Under the pieces are notes generated by a model. That model was not told the DNA's origin. It made no database searches and was given only the letters and a program-made list of their open reading frames with translations. Below, piece after piece: positions 26,020 through 33,691 of a DNA stretch of 64,000 nt (positions within the stretch are counted from its first letter, which is position 1; every line of letters begins with the position of its first letter). Position numbers and translations under genes: made by a program. The stretch covers positions 1 to 64,000 of the forward strand of contig DAVZHW010000008.1 of the NCBI GenBank assembly GCA_052273625.1, given 5' to 3'. The DNA is from Fimenecus sp052273625 (lineage in GTDB: Bacteria; Bacillota; Clostridia; Oscillospirales; Acutalibacteraceae).

Positions 26020-26054
26020 ATTATATAACATTTTTGACATATGTCAACAATGTT
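26020..26054 (-). promoter_or_regulatory. Promoter with overlapping operator-like dyad for the UPF0251-pflBA unit
   Basis: Minus-strand TTGACA (26042-26047), 16-bp spacer and TATAAT (26020-26025). A dyad of two 14-base arms, AACATTTTTGACAT (26027-26040) and ATGTCAACAATGTT (26041-26054), with one mismatch, is centred in the spacer and covers the -35. A protein bound there would block polymerase. Confidence 0.8.
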
Positions 26055-26233
26055 TTTATATGGTAAATTTCGGAAGTATAAAAATAGGCATTTTCCTTGC
26101 TGTTTCAAGGGTTTTCAAGAGTTAAAAAAGCCTCGTTTTTAACTTAAAAGTATATAATTACCATAATATTTTGCGACACTTTTTACGGTTTTTGTATAGT
26201 TTTTATAAATATTTATTTTTCTTAAAAAATCGC

Positions 26234-26270
26234 AAAAAAAATCCCCGAAATTCAATCGAATTTCAGGGGT
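26234..26270 (-). terminator. Terminator of the nifS-nifU operon
   Basis: On the minus strand, CCCTGAAATTCGA pairs with TTGAATTTCGGGG and is followed by ATTTTTTTT. It ends 13 nt after the nifU stop. Confidence 0.9.
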
Positions 26271-26283
26271 CATATCATTAAAA

Positions 26284-26718
26284 TCAGTCAGCGTGATGAT
26301 GCTCGTAATTGCAGCAGTCCTCTTTGAAAAGCTCCTTGTCATATTCAATGCCGTTCTTTTCATAATAATCCTTAATTGCAGCCTTTATTGCTTCCTCCGC
26401 AAGAACAGAGCAGTGAATTTTAACTGCCGGAAGTCCGTCAAGAGCCTCAACAACTGCCTTATTTGTAAGTTTAAGAGCCTCCGAAATAGGCTTGCCCTTA
26501 ATCATATCAGTAGCCATTGAAGATGTTGCGATAGCCGAAGCACAACCGTAAGTATTGAACTTGACGTCTGTGATTATACCGTCATTCACTTTGATATACA
26601 TTTTCATTATATCTCCGCACTTTGCGTTACCGACCTCGCCGACACCGTCAGCGTCCTCGATTTTGCCGACATTATGGGGACGAGCGAAATGCTCCATTAC
26701 CTTCTCTGAATATTCCAT
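26284..26718 (-). CDS. nifU: Fe-S cluster assembly scaffold, NifU/IscU type
   Basis: A 144-residue scaffold on which Fe-S clusters are built with sulfur from the partner desulfurase. The three ligand cysteines lie in NAKCGDIMKMY, NTYGCASAIATSS and VKIHCSVLAEEA. An added C-terminal tail EDCCNYEHHHAD is rich in Cys and His and may bind metal; it is not part of the core fold. The start overlaps the nifS stop by 1 nt (TAATG), so the two are coupled. Confidence 0.95.
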   Translation of the reverse strand: MEYSEKVMEHFARPHNVGKIEDADGVGEVGNAKCGDIMKMYIKVNDGIITDVKFNTYGCASAIATSSMATDMIKGKPISEALKLTNKAVVEALDGLPAVKIHCSVLAEEAIKAAIKDYYEKNGIEYDKELFKEDCCNYEHHHAD

Positions 26719-27902
26719 TATGCATTACCTCTTTCTTTCTGTAATCTTTCCCAAAGCGGAGACATCGAACGAAGTCTTTCGATTATCTCGGGAACACAGT
26801 CAATAATATAATCAACTTCCTCTTGCGTATTGCTCTCGCAAAGAGTAAGCCTCAATGAGCCGTGCGCAACCTCGTGAGGAAGTCCTATGCTCAAAAGAAC
26901 ATGGCTCGGGTCAAGTGAGCCCGATGTACAAGCAGAGCCCGAGGAAGCGGAAACGCCCTTCATATCAAGGTAGAGAAGAAGCGACTCGCCCTCTACACCC
27001 TCAAAGCTGATATTTACGTTACCGGGAAGTCTGTTTTCACGATCGCCGTTGAGTCTGCTTGCCGGAATTTTCAAAAGTCCGTCGATAAGTCTGTTACGCA
27101 AAACAGTCAACTTATCCATACTTTCAGCAAGATTTTCATTAGCCTCTTTAAGAGCCGCAGCCATACCTGCCATAGCATAAACAGCCTCTGTGCCTGCTCT
27201 CTTGCCTCTTTCCTGTGCGCCGCCCTCGATAAGATTGGGAATTCTGATACCTTTTCTCATATAAAGAGCGCCGATACCCTTAGGACCGTGGAATTTATGA
27301 CTCGACATTGAGAGCATATCGATATTTTGCGCCTTAACGTCAATCGGAAGATGACCGACAGCCTGCACAGCGTCGGTGTGGAAAATAACGCCCTTTTCAT
27401 GACAGAGCTTTCCGATTTCTGCTATAGGCTGAATTGTGCCTATCTCATTATTTGCGTACATTATCGTAACAAGCGCGGTGTCCTCACGGATAGCGTTTTC
27501 AACATCCTCAAGCTTAACTATACCGTTCTCGTTGACAGGAAGATATGTGATTTCGCAGCCGTAGAGCTCTTCGCATCTCTTAACCGTATGGAGCACGGCA
27601 TGATGCTCAAAAGCGGTTGTGATAATATGCTTTTTGCCCTTTTTAGCCATAGTCTCGGCAACACCCTTGATTGCCCAGTTGTCAGCCTCGCTGCCGCCCG
27701 AGGTAAAATAAATCTCGTTCGTGTCGGCATTGATAACCTTTGCAACAGTCTCCCTCGCATTTTGAACGCCGTGATGAGCCTGCTGACCTATGTCATAAAG
27801 GCTTGACGCATTACCGAATGTATCCGTAAGATACGGCATCATTGCATTAAGCGCCGTTTCTGATAATTTTGTTGTAGCCGCATTATCGGCATAAACCTTC
27901 AT
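26718..27902 (-). CDS. nifS: Cysteine desulfurase, NifS/IscS family
   Basis: A PLP enzyme that takes sulfur from cysteine for Fe-S assembly. The 394-residue protein starts MKVYADNAATTKLSETAL. The PLP lysine is in SMSSHKFHGPKGIG, and the persulfide cysteine lies in the loop SSGSACTSGSLDPSHVL. Further family motifs are TSGGSEADNWAIKG and HTDAVQAVG. It is first of the two-gene operon with nifU. A consensus promoter and a perfect dyad lie upstream. Confidence 0.95.
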   Translation of the reverse strand: MKVYADNAATTKLSETALNAMMPYLTDTFGNASSLYDIGQQAHHGVQNARETVAKVINADTNEIYFTSGGSEADNWAIKGVAETMAKKGKKHIITTAFEHHAVLHTVKRCEELYGCEITYLPVNENGIVKLEDVENAIREDTALVTIMYANNEIGTIQPIAEIGKLCHEKGVIFHTDAVQAVGHLPIDVKAQNIDMLSMSSHKFHGPKGIGALYMRKGIRIPNLIEGGAQERGKRAGTEAVYAMAGMAAALKEANENLAESMDKLTVLRNRLIDGLLKIPASRLNGDRENRLPGNVNISFEGVEGESLLLYLDMKGVSASSGSACTSGSLDPSHVLLSIGLPHEVAHGSLRLTLCESNTQEEVDYIIDCVPEIIERLRSMSPLWERLQKERGNA

Positions 27903-27962
27903 AAATACATCTCTTTTCTATTGAAAATGTCCAATTCATACTTTTTTTGTCTGAAATCGCAT

Positions 27963-27993
27963 ATATCATACAACAATAGTATGATATTGTCAA
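27963..27993 (-). promoter_or_regulatory. Promoter with perfect dyad upstream of nifS
   Basis: Minus-strand TTGACA (27988-27993), 17-bp spacer and TATGAT (27965-27970). A perfect 9-bp inverted repeat ATATCATAC-N7-GTATGATAT (27963-27987) spans the spacer and -10. It is a strong candidate for a repressor site, possibly of the Rrf2 protein encoded at 31047. Confidence 0.8.
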
Positions 27994-28026
27994 TAACATT
28001 TTATAACATAATTGTTCAGAAAAAAA

Positions 28027-30399
28027 TTAAATTTCCGTGAACAGCCTTTCGGCGTATCTGACAGAGCCCATTGCGTCCTTTGAATAGAAATCTGCGCCTA
28101 TTCTGTCGGCATAATCCTGTGTCAAAACCGCACCGCCGACCATAACCTTGCACTCGGGATAAGCCTCTCTTAATTGCTTTATCGTAATTTCCATATTTGC
28201 AACCGTAGTCGTCATAAGAGCTGAAAGTCCGACTAACTTGACCTGTTCCCTTTTAGCTGTTTCAACCACAAGCTCGGGGGCAACATCCTTGCCTAAATCG
28301 ATAACATCAAAACCGTAATTTTCAAGCAAAACCTTGACAATATTCTTGCCGATATCGTGAATATCGCCCTTTACGGTTGCAATTACAATCTTGCCCTTTG
28401 ACTCCTGCTTTTCGCCGTCGGCTGTGAGCTTTAGCTTTATCTCGTCAAACGCCGCCTTTGCGCAATCGGCACTCATCAAAAGCTGCGGCAGGAACATTTT
28501 TCCCGTTTCAAACGCTTGTCCGACAACGTCAAGAGCCGGGATTATATAGCCGTCAATGACTTTAAGCGGGTCTGTATTTTCAAGCATAGCCTTTGCGCAA
28601 TCAGCGGACTGTGCTTTCATACCTTTAATGATTGCGGTTTTCAAATCAACCGTTTCTCCGCTTGCGACAGCCTCAACCTTTGCAATGTTGTTTATATAGT
28701 TTTCGCAGTTATCGTCATAGCCTTTCAAAGCACAATACGAATAATAAGCGTTCATCATCATATCGCTCAAGGGGTTTATTATACCTGCGGAAAGTCCCGA
28801 ATGCATTGCCATTGTAAAGAAAGCTGTGTTTATTATTTCTCTTGACGGCAAACCGAAAGAAATGTTTGAAACCCCCAAGCAAGTGTTAACACCGAGAGTG
28901 TTTCTCACATATTCAAGCGTTTCAAGGGTCACTTTAGCATTGTCCTTGCCCGTGCTTACGGTCATTGCAAGTGCGTCGATAATAAGGTCATCTTTTGACA
29001 GTCCGTAGCTTTCGGCGGTTTTAATCATTCGCTTTGCAATTTCAATCCTGCCCTGTGCGGTATCGGGTATGCCGTTTTCGTCAAGAGTTAAGCAAACAAC
29101 AACTCCGCCGTATTTTTTAGCAAGCGGAAAGACCTTTTCCATACTTTCCTTTTTACCGTTTGCGGAATTTATAAGAGCCTTACCGTTATAAATGCGAAGT
29201 GCTTTTTCCATAGCCTCAAAATCAGAGGTGTCGATCTGAAGCGGAATATTGAGCACACCTTGAACGGTTTTTATCGCACGAACCAACATTTCCGGCTCGT
29301 CAATCTCGGGCAAACCGACATTGACGTCCAAAACATCAGCCTTTTTATCTGCCTGTGCAACCGCCTCGGAGACGATATAATCCATATTGTTTTCCACAAG
29401 TGCAGCTTTCAGCTTTTTCTTGCCTGTTGGATTTATTCTTTCGCCGACAATCACGGGTTTTTCCCCAATCAGCGTTGTTTTCGAGTAGGAAGTTACTACT
29501 GTAAAGTGTTTTTGCTTTACAGGAGAAACCGCTATTTTTTTGCATTTTTCGGCAGTCTTTTTTATGTGCTCGGGAGTTGTTCCGCAGCAGCCGCCGACAC
29601 AATAAACACCGAGTTTTGCAATTTTTTCCATATCGTCGGAAAATTCCTCTGCGCCGACCTTATAGCTCGTTACTCCGTTTACACATTCGGGCAAGCCTGC
29701 GTTTGGATTTACCAAAATCGGCGTGCTCGAATACTTAACCGCCTCTTCTACATGCTCAAGCATTTCCTTAGGTCCGAGTCCGCAGTTCAAGCCAATCATA
29801 TCCACGCCGAGTCCCTCAAGCGTAAATACTGCGGTTTTCACATCTGCGCCCGTCAAGAGCTGTCCTTTTTCGTTGAATATCATTGAAACAATCAGCGGAA
29901 GCTCGGTATTTTCCTTAATAGCAAGTGTTGCCGCCTTGATTTCGTAAAGGTCGCCCATAGTTTCAAGCAAAACGAGGTCTGCACCTGCTTTTTCACCTGC
30001 TATCGCCTGCTGCTTGAAAATATCGTAAGCTTCTTCAAACGGTAAATCTCCGTACGGCTCAAGTAATTTACCCGTTGTGCTCATATCAAGCGCAACATAC
30101 ACATCACGTTCCGCCTGCTGCGCCGCTTTTTTTGCGATATTGATGCCCTCGGTAATAATTTCCTCAACCGAATGACCCGTACCGTCAAGCTTTAAGCGGT
30201 TTGCACCGAAAGTATTTGCGGAAATAATATCCGCACCTGCGTCTACATACTGCTTGTGTATTTTATAGAGAATGTCGGGATGCTCAATATTCCACATCTC
30301 GGGCAATTCCCCTGCTTTTAGCCCGTTTTCGATAAGCAGCGTGCCCATTGCACCGTCGCATATAAGCATTTTCTTACCCAATTTTTCTTTGAATTTCAT
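28027..30399 (-). CDS. metH: Cobalamin-dependent methionine synthase lacking the reactivation domain
   Basis: Transfers a methyl group from methyltetrahydrofolate via cobalamin to homocysteine. The 790-residue protein has a homocysteine-binding barrel (1-300, zinc cysteines in MIGLNCGLGP and VGGCCGTTPEHI), a pterin-binding barrel (about 320-580, VIVGERINPTG) and a B12-binding module with DIHDIGKNIV and VGLSALMTT. It ends there, about 400 residues short of full MetH: the AdoMet-binding reactivation domain is absent and is supplied by the gene just upstream. The ATG at 30399 follows AAGG, 4 nt after the upstream stop. Confidence 0.92.
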   Translation of the reverse strand: MKFKEKLGKKMLICDGAMGTLLIENGLKAGELPEMWNIEHPDILYKIHKQYVDAGADIISANTFGANRLKLDGTGHSVEEIITEGINIAKKAAQQAERDVYVALDMSTTGKLLEPYGDLPFEEAYDIFKQQAIAGEKAGADLVLLETMGDLYEIKAATLAIKENTELPLIVSMIFNEKGQLLTGADVKTAVFTLEGLGVDMIGLNCGLGPKEMLEHVEEAVKYSSTPILVNPNAGLPECVNGVTSYKVGAEEFSDDMEKIAKLGVYCVGGCCGTTPEHIKKTAEKCKKIAVSPVKQKHFTVVTSYSKTTLIGEKPVIVGERINPTGKKKLKAALVENNMDYIVSEAVAQADKKADVLDVNVGLPEIDEPEMLVRAIKTVQGVLNIPLQIDTSDFEAMEKALRIYNGKALINSANGKKESMEKVFPLAKKYGGVVVCLTLDENGIPDTAQGRIEIAKRMIKTAESYGLSKDDLIIDALAMTVSTGKDNAKVTLETLEYVRNTLGVNTCLGVSNISFGLPSREIINTAFFTMAMHSGLSAGIINPLSDMMMNAYYSYCALKGYDDNCENYINNIAKVEAVASGETVDLKTAIIKGMKAQSADCAKAMLENTDPLKVIDGYIIPALDVVGQAFETGKMFLPQLLMSADCAKAAFDEIKLKLTADGEKQESKGKIVIATVKGDIHDIGKNIVKVLLENYGFDVIDLGKDVAPELVVETAKREQVKLVGLSALMTTTVANMEITIKQLREAYPECKVMVGGAVLTQDYADRIGADFYSKDAMGSVRYAERLFTEI

Positions 30400-30403
30400 T
30401 CTT

Positions 30404-31042
30404 TCACGCCCTTCTGAACTCACACTCTGTATTACCGCAATTTTCACACGAATTTATACTACAATCTTTATCCCTCGTCAAGCCGATAAAAGCACTAACT
30501 GATTTTGTCGGTATCATAAGGCAATTATCCGAAAGATAAACCCCTATCCTTTTGGTAATATCAAGCAAAGCAAAAAGCTCTCTCTGCGAGGTCAAATCAA
30601 GATCTGCGTACCCCGGAGAAAATCTCGGGCGCAGATAGTAGCCGTTTTCAAGCTCTTTTTTTGCAATCTGTGAGCAAACCTCGTCACAATAGCTCTCACA
30701 AGCCGCCGCAAGTGTAGCCTGCGCCAAAACAGCCTTTGCCGAATTTGACGAAATGTACTTACGAAGCATTATATCGCTCGGAGTACCGAGAGTCGCCGCA
30801 AAAATCAAAAGCCTGTCCGAATTTTTAAGGTGGGAAACGAGCTTTTTACTGCGAAAAGTCATATTTTCAACGGTTATAGACTCATCCGTCTTTGTAAATT
30901 CGACCTCTTTGTATATACTTTTAGGGTCAGAGCAAAGCTCGACCTCTTTTTTTAATTCTTCTATCATCTCTGCGGTTTTCGAATCGGGGGAAGCACCCTT
31001 AAAGCCCGAATATCGCAAGATTTCCCGTGTATCAATGTTCAT
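30404..31042 (-). CDS. Separate methionine synthase reactivation-domain protein
   Basis: A 212-residue protein resembling the C-terminal AdoMet-binding domain of MetH. The key stretch is LRPRFSPGYADLDLTSQREL followed by IGVYLSDNCLMIPTKSVSAF, matching the RPxxSPGY and P-x-KSVS-G pattern of that domain. It ends in a Cys motif (NSCENCGNTECEF). Known split pairs such as TM0268/TM0269 of Thermotoga show the same division. It probably re-methylates oxidised cobalamin on the adjacent MetH, which starts 4 nt downstream. Confidence 0.85.
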   Translation of the reverse strand: MNIDTREILRYSGFKGASPDSKTAEMIEELKKEVELCSDPKSIYKEVEFTKTDESITVENMTFRSKKLVSHLKNSDRLLIFAATLGTPSDIMLRKYISSNSAKAVLAQATLAAACESYCDEVCSQIAKKELENGYYLRPRFSPGYADLDLTSQRELFALLDITKRIGVYLSDNCLMIPTKSVSAFIGLTRDKDCSINSCENCGNTECEFRRA

Positions 31043-31046
31043 TTAA

Positions 31047-31484
31047 TCAGCCCTTGTTACAGCAAGTTCCCTTTGTCTTTTGTTTTTTCACAAGATAGTC
31101 AAGCGTTATTGAATCAACAACCTCATTTATTGCGTCAAGCACATTTTGCCAAATTTCAATCGTCACGCAATCGTCGCAATGCTCACAGTGATTTTCTGAA
31201 TCGTCAAGGCACGACACGGGTGCAAGACTGCCCTCTGTCACACGCAAAATTTCACCGACCGTGTATTCATTAGGCTCTTTCAAAAGCTTATAGCCGCCCT
31301 GCGCACCCCTTGTGCTTTCGACAAGTCCGCTTTTTGACAGCATTTTTATAATCTGTTCAAGATATTTTTCCGATATTCCTTGACGCTGCGATATTGTTTT
31401 GATTGAAATATAGCCCTCGTCATTGTGCATAGCAAGGTCAAGCATAAGCCTTAAAGCGTATCTGCCCTTTGTTGAAATCTTCAT
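31047..31484 (-). CDS. Rrf2-family (IscR-like) transcriptional regulator
   Basis: A 145-residue winged-HTH protein starting MKISTKGRYALRLMLDLA, the Rrf2 signature, with the recognition part ISEKYLEQIIKMLSKSGLVE and wing STRGAQGGYKLLK. The three Fe-S ligand cysteines appear in VSCLDDSENHCEHCDDC, so it may sense Fe-S status as IscR does, or cysteine supply as CymR does. The start at 31484 has AAGGTGG 5 nt ahead. It lies 4 nt upstream of the MetH-reactivase gene, and the nifSU operon is close by, so sulfur and Fe-S control is likely. Confidence 0.92.
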   Translation of the reverse strand: MKISTKGRYALRLMLDLAMHNDEGYISIKTISQRQGISEKYLEQIIKMLSKSGLVESTRGAQGGYKLLKEPNEYTVGEILRVTEGSLAPVSCLDDSENHCEHCDDCVTIEIWQNVLDAINEVVDSITLDYLVKKQKTKGTCCNKG

Positions 31485-31523
31485 TTTTGCCACCTTAAAA
31501 AATTCTAAAAATTCAGTAAATAT

Positions 31524-31552
31524 ATAATAATACAATTTTAGTAGGAATTCAA
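31524..31552 (-). promoter_or_regulatory. Promoter of the rrf2-metH operon
   Basis: Minus-strand TTGAAT (31547-31552), 17-bp spacer (TCCTACTAAAATTGTAT) and TATTAT (31524-31529), about 40 nt before the Rrf2 start. Confidence 0.6.
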
Positions 31553-31554
31553 TA

Positions 31555-31600
31555 AAAAATAAAAAACTCGGAGACTTCGACAAAAGCTTCAGCCTCCGAA
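31555..31600 (-). terminator. Terminator after the spoVAD unit
   Basis: On the minus strand, TCGGAGGCT pairs with AGTCTCCGA (one G-U) and is followed by TTTTTTATTTTTT. It starts 5 nt after the stop of the 52-residue protein gene. Confidence 0.8.
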
Positions 31601-31605
31601 ATGAA

Positions 31606-31764
31606 TTATTTGTTACTTTCTTTTATAAGGCTTACGCCCTTAAAGCCTGTAAAAACGCAATAGACTATTATCCCAACCGTCATTGCCGTCTTAACTGCCG
31701 TTAATATATTTATGGTCTTGGTAAACGCCGATATTACTCTTAAATCCTCGGAAAGTTCAAACAT
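31606..31764 (-). CDS. 52-residue single-pass membrane protein downstream of spoVAD
   Basis: A small ORF directly after spoVAD. The ATG at 31764 has AAAGGAG 6 nt upstream, and the stop is followed at once by a strong terminator, so it is very likely translated. Residues about 20-45 form one hydrophobic segment (TAVKTAMTVGIIVYCVFTGF); both ends are charged. I do not recognise it. In other spore formers spoVAD is followed by the membrane protein SpoVAE; this one is far too short for that, but it may take part in the same membrane step (inference). Confidence 0.75.
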   Translation of the reverse strand: MFELSEDLRVISAFTKTINILTAVKTAMTVGIIVYCVFTGFKGVSLIKESNK

Positions 31765-31775
31765 AATTTTCTCCT

Positions 31776-32801
31776 TTACCTATTATCTGGCTTCGACAAA
31801 AGCACTGCGTGCGCAATGGACGGTATGCTCTCCCCTTGCAGCGACGAGGTCGGAGACATCAAAGCGCCCGTTGCGACAAACAAAATTTTAGAAAGCTCGC
31901 CGCTTTCAAGCCTGTTCATAAAATACGTGTTCAGCACAGAGCCTCCGCAGCCGCAGCCCGAGCCGCCTGCGTGAACATCCTGTTCCTCTCTGTAATACAT
32001 CATCATTCCGCAATCGTTGTATTGAGCCGAAATATCAAGAGAATAGTCCTTTTTCAGAAGCTCAAGTAAAAGCTCACTTCCCACAAAGCCGAGATCGCCC
32101 GTTACAATCATATCCAAATCATCAGGCTTCATTCCCGTGTCCGAGAAAAAGTCCGAAATCGTCATTGCCGCCGCAGGAGCCATAGCAGCACCCATATTTG
32201 TTGAATCCTTAATTCCCAAATCGACTATTTTTCCAAAAGTAACAGCCTCTACACAAGGCTTGTTTGCAATATGCTTTGCCACAACGCTTGCACCTGCGCC
32301 CGTGACCGTCCGCTGTGCCGTAGGCGTTCGCTGTCCGCCATATTCAAGCGGTAAACGGAACTGCCTCTCTGCCGAGCAAAAATGCGAGGATGTTGCGGCA
32401 ACTGCTAATTTTGATGCTTCGCAATTCACAAATACACTTGCAATGCCCAATGACAGAGCCATTGTCGAGCAAGCGCCGAAAAGTCCGATAAGCGGTATGC
32501 CGAGCTCTCTCAATGAAAAGGTTGACGCCGTACATTGATTGAGCAAATCTCCCGCAAAGATGTATTCAACGTCCTCTATCGGTTTTCCCGATTTTATCAT
32601 TGCTTTCAAAACAGCTTCTCTTTGCAAGCTGCTCTCAGCTTTCTCAAATGACTCCTCGCCGAGTGTATCATCCTCGAATATACGGTCAAATTCCTCTTTA
32701 AGCGGTCCGTCGCCCTCGGTTTTTCCGACCACGCCTGCTCCTGCGATAATCGACGGTCTTTCGTTTAGCTTCAAAGTATATTTTCCCAAACGCTCAATCA
32801 T
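31776..32801 (-). CDS. spoVAD: Stage V sporulation protein AD
   Basis: A 341-residue thiolase-fold protein that in Bacillus binds dipicolinic acid during its uptake into the forespore. Typical segments are IIAGAGVVGKTEGDGPL, FAGDLLNQCTASTFSLRELG, GLFGACSTMALSLGIAS and a Gly/Cys-rich HAGGSGCGCGGSVL near the end. The protein indicates a sporulating lineage. The usual membrane partners SpoVAC and SpoVAE are not adjacent; only a 52-residue membrane protein follows. It starts behind AAAGGATAGGTG. Confidence 0.93.
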   Translation of the reverse strand: MIERLGKYTLKLNERPSIIAGAGVVGKTEGDGPLKEEFDRIFEDDTLGEESFEKAESSLQREAVLKAMIKSGKPIEDVEYIFAGDLLNQCTASTFSLRELGIPLIGLFGACSTMALSLGIASVFVNCEASKLAVAATSSHFCSAERQFRLPLEYGGQRTPTAQRTVTGAGASVVAKHIANKPCVEAVTFGKIVDLGIKDSTNMGAAMAPAAAMTISDFFSDTGMKPDDLDMIVTGDLGFVGSELLLELLKKDYSLDISAQYNDCGMMMYYREEQDVHAGGSGCGCGGSVLNTYFMNRLESGELSKILFVATGALMSPTSSLQGESIPSIAHAVLLSKPDNR

Positions 32802-32858
32802 AAAATCACCTATCCTTTAATAAGATTTTTAACAAAAACGGAGATTTTATGCAAAAAT

Positions 32859-32884
32859 AAGGACGGAAAAATCCGTCCTTAAAA
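32859..32884. terminator. Terminator after the 56-residue protein gene
   Basis: Perfect stem AAGGACGGA (32859-32867) / TCCGTCCTT (32872-32880), with A/T-rich flanks on both strands. It lies 14 nt after the stop of the small gene. Confidence 0.75.
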
Positions 32885-32897
32885 TTTGATATTTAAT

Positions 32898-33068
32898 TTA
32901 TTTCTGACCATAATATGCGTTCTTGCCGTGCTTGCGGTTATAGTGCTTTGCGAGTAAATAATCCTCAATTCCGACCTGCTTTTGCTCGACTGCGGCAATT
33001 TCAACAAGGGTATCCTCGCCGTATAAAAACTGCGAGCCGACAACAAAATAAAAAACAGAATTTTTCAT
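32898..33068 (-). CDS. 56-residue protein resembling the N-terminus of L-arabinose isomerase
   Basis: A small ORF with its own good ribosome binding site (AAAGGCGG, 6 nt before the ATG at 33068) and its own terminator. Residues 7-21 read YFVVGSQFLYGEDTL. This closely matches the substrate-binding N-terminal strand and loop of AraA proteins (WFVVGSQHLYGEETL in typical members, from memory). The rest (EDYLLAKHYNRKHGKNAYYG) is basic and does not look like AraA. It may be a relic of a deleted araA that became a small gene, or a new small protein. It cannot be a functional isomerase. Confidence 0.65.
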   Translation of the reverse strand: MKNSVFYFVVGSQFLYGEDTLVEIAAVEQKQVGIEDYLLAKHYNRKHGKNAYYGQK

Positions 33069-33160
33069 AATTTACCGCCTTTATATGTATTTTCCGAGCC
33101 GTGCCCGACCTTGTCCTAACTTTAATATTATATCCGCCTGTTGTTTTCAAGCAGGAGATG

Positions 33161-33191
33161 AAAAAGGCTCTCTAGTCCAAGAGAACCTTTT
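33161..33191 (-). terminator. Terminator of the XRE gene
   Basis: On the minus strand AAGG.TCTCT and AGAGA.CCTT form a stem around TGGACT, followed by TTTTTC. It overlaps the stop codon of the XRE gene. Confidence 0.7.
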
Positions 33192-33537
33192 ACTTGTTTT
33201 TTGAATTTTCCCTAAACTCAATATAACTTCTTAATTGATTAAGCAAAACAGCCCGTTCTTTTCCGTCAAGCTTTTTAAGACATTCCGCAAACTCTTCTTG
33301 AGTATATATGCTGCTTTTATTTGAACTTCCGCTTATTAACTCTGCCATTTCACAATTTGTAACGGATGAAATTTTAGCAAGAATTTCTAAATTTATTTTG
33401 GTTATTCCGCGTTCAATTTGACTTATATATCCAACCGAAACAGAAATCTTTTCAGCCATTTCTTCTTGAGTTATGCCACAATTTTTGCGTTTTTCTTTAA
33501 TCCGTGACCCGATAAGAGCATAATCAACCATTTCCAT
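33190..33537 (-). CDS. XRE-family regulator of the zinc-ribbon membrane operon
   Basis: A 115-residue protein. Residues about 10-65 are a Cro/C1 HTH (GITQEEMAEKISVSVGYISQ, IERGITKINLEILAKISSVT); the C-terminal 45 residues are helical and end in SYIEFRENSKNK. ATG codons at 33537 and 33531 and a GTG at 33540 are all possible; none has a strong ribosome binding site. It is divergent from a three-gene operon of membrane proteins, with a perfect 9-bp dyad between the two promoters, so it probably represses that operon and itself. Confidence 0.88.
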   Translation of the reverse strand: MEMVDYALIGSRIKEKRKNCGITQEEMAEKISVSVGYISQIERGITKINLEILAKISSVTNCEMAELISGSSNKSSIYTQEEFAECLKKLDGKERAVLLNQLRSYIEFRENSKNK

Positions 33538-33568
33538 CACCGATACTATTTTATTAGGTATAGCTTAA

Positions 33569-33637
33569 ATTATACAGATACTTATAGATTAAATTTTAGT
33601 TATAAGTATTGACTGTTTGTCAGATTTATTGTATTAT
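33569..33637. promoter_or_regulatory. Divergent promoters with shared operator-like dyad
   Basis: Rightward TTGACT (33609-33614), 17-bp spacer, TATTAT (33632-33637). Leftward -10 TATAAT at 33569-33574 (minus strand). A perfect inverted repeat ATACTTATA (33578-33586) / TATAAGTAT (33601-33609) touches the rightward -35 and lies just upstream of the leftward -10, a placement that would let one XRE protein control both. Confidence 0.75.
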
Positions 33638-33691
33638 AACTTCAATCAATTTCTTAATTTAAGTTAAGAAGTTTGACAAGGAGGAGTACAA

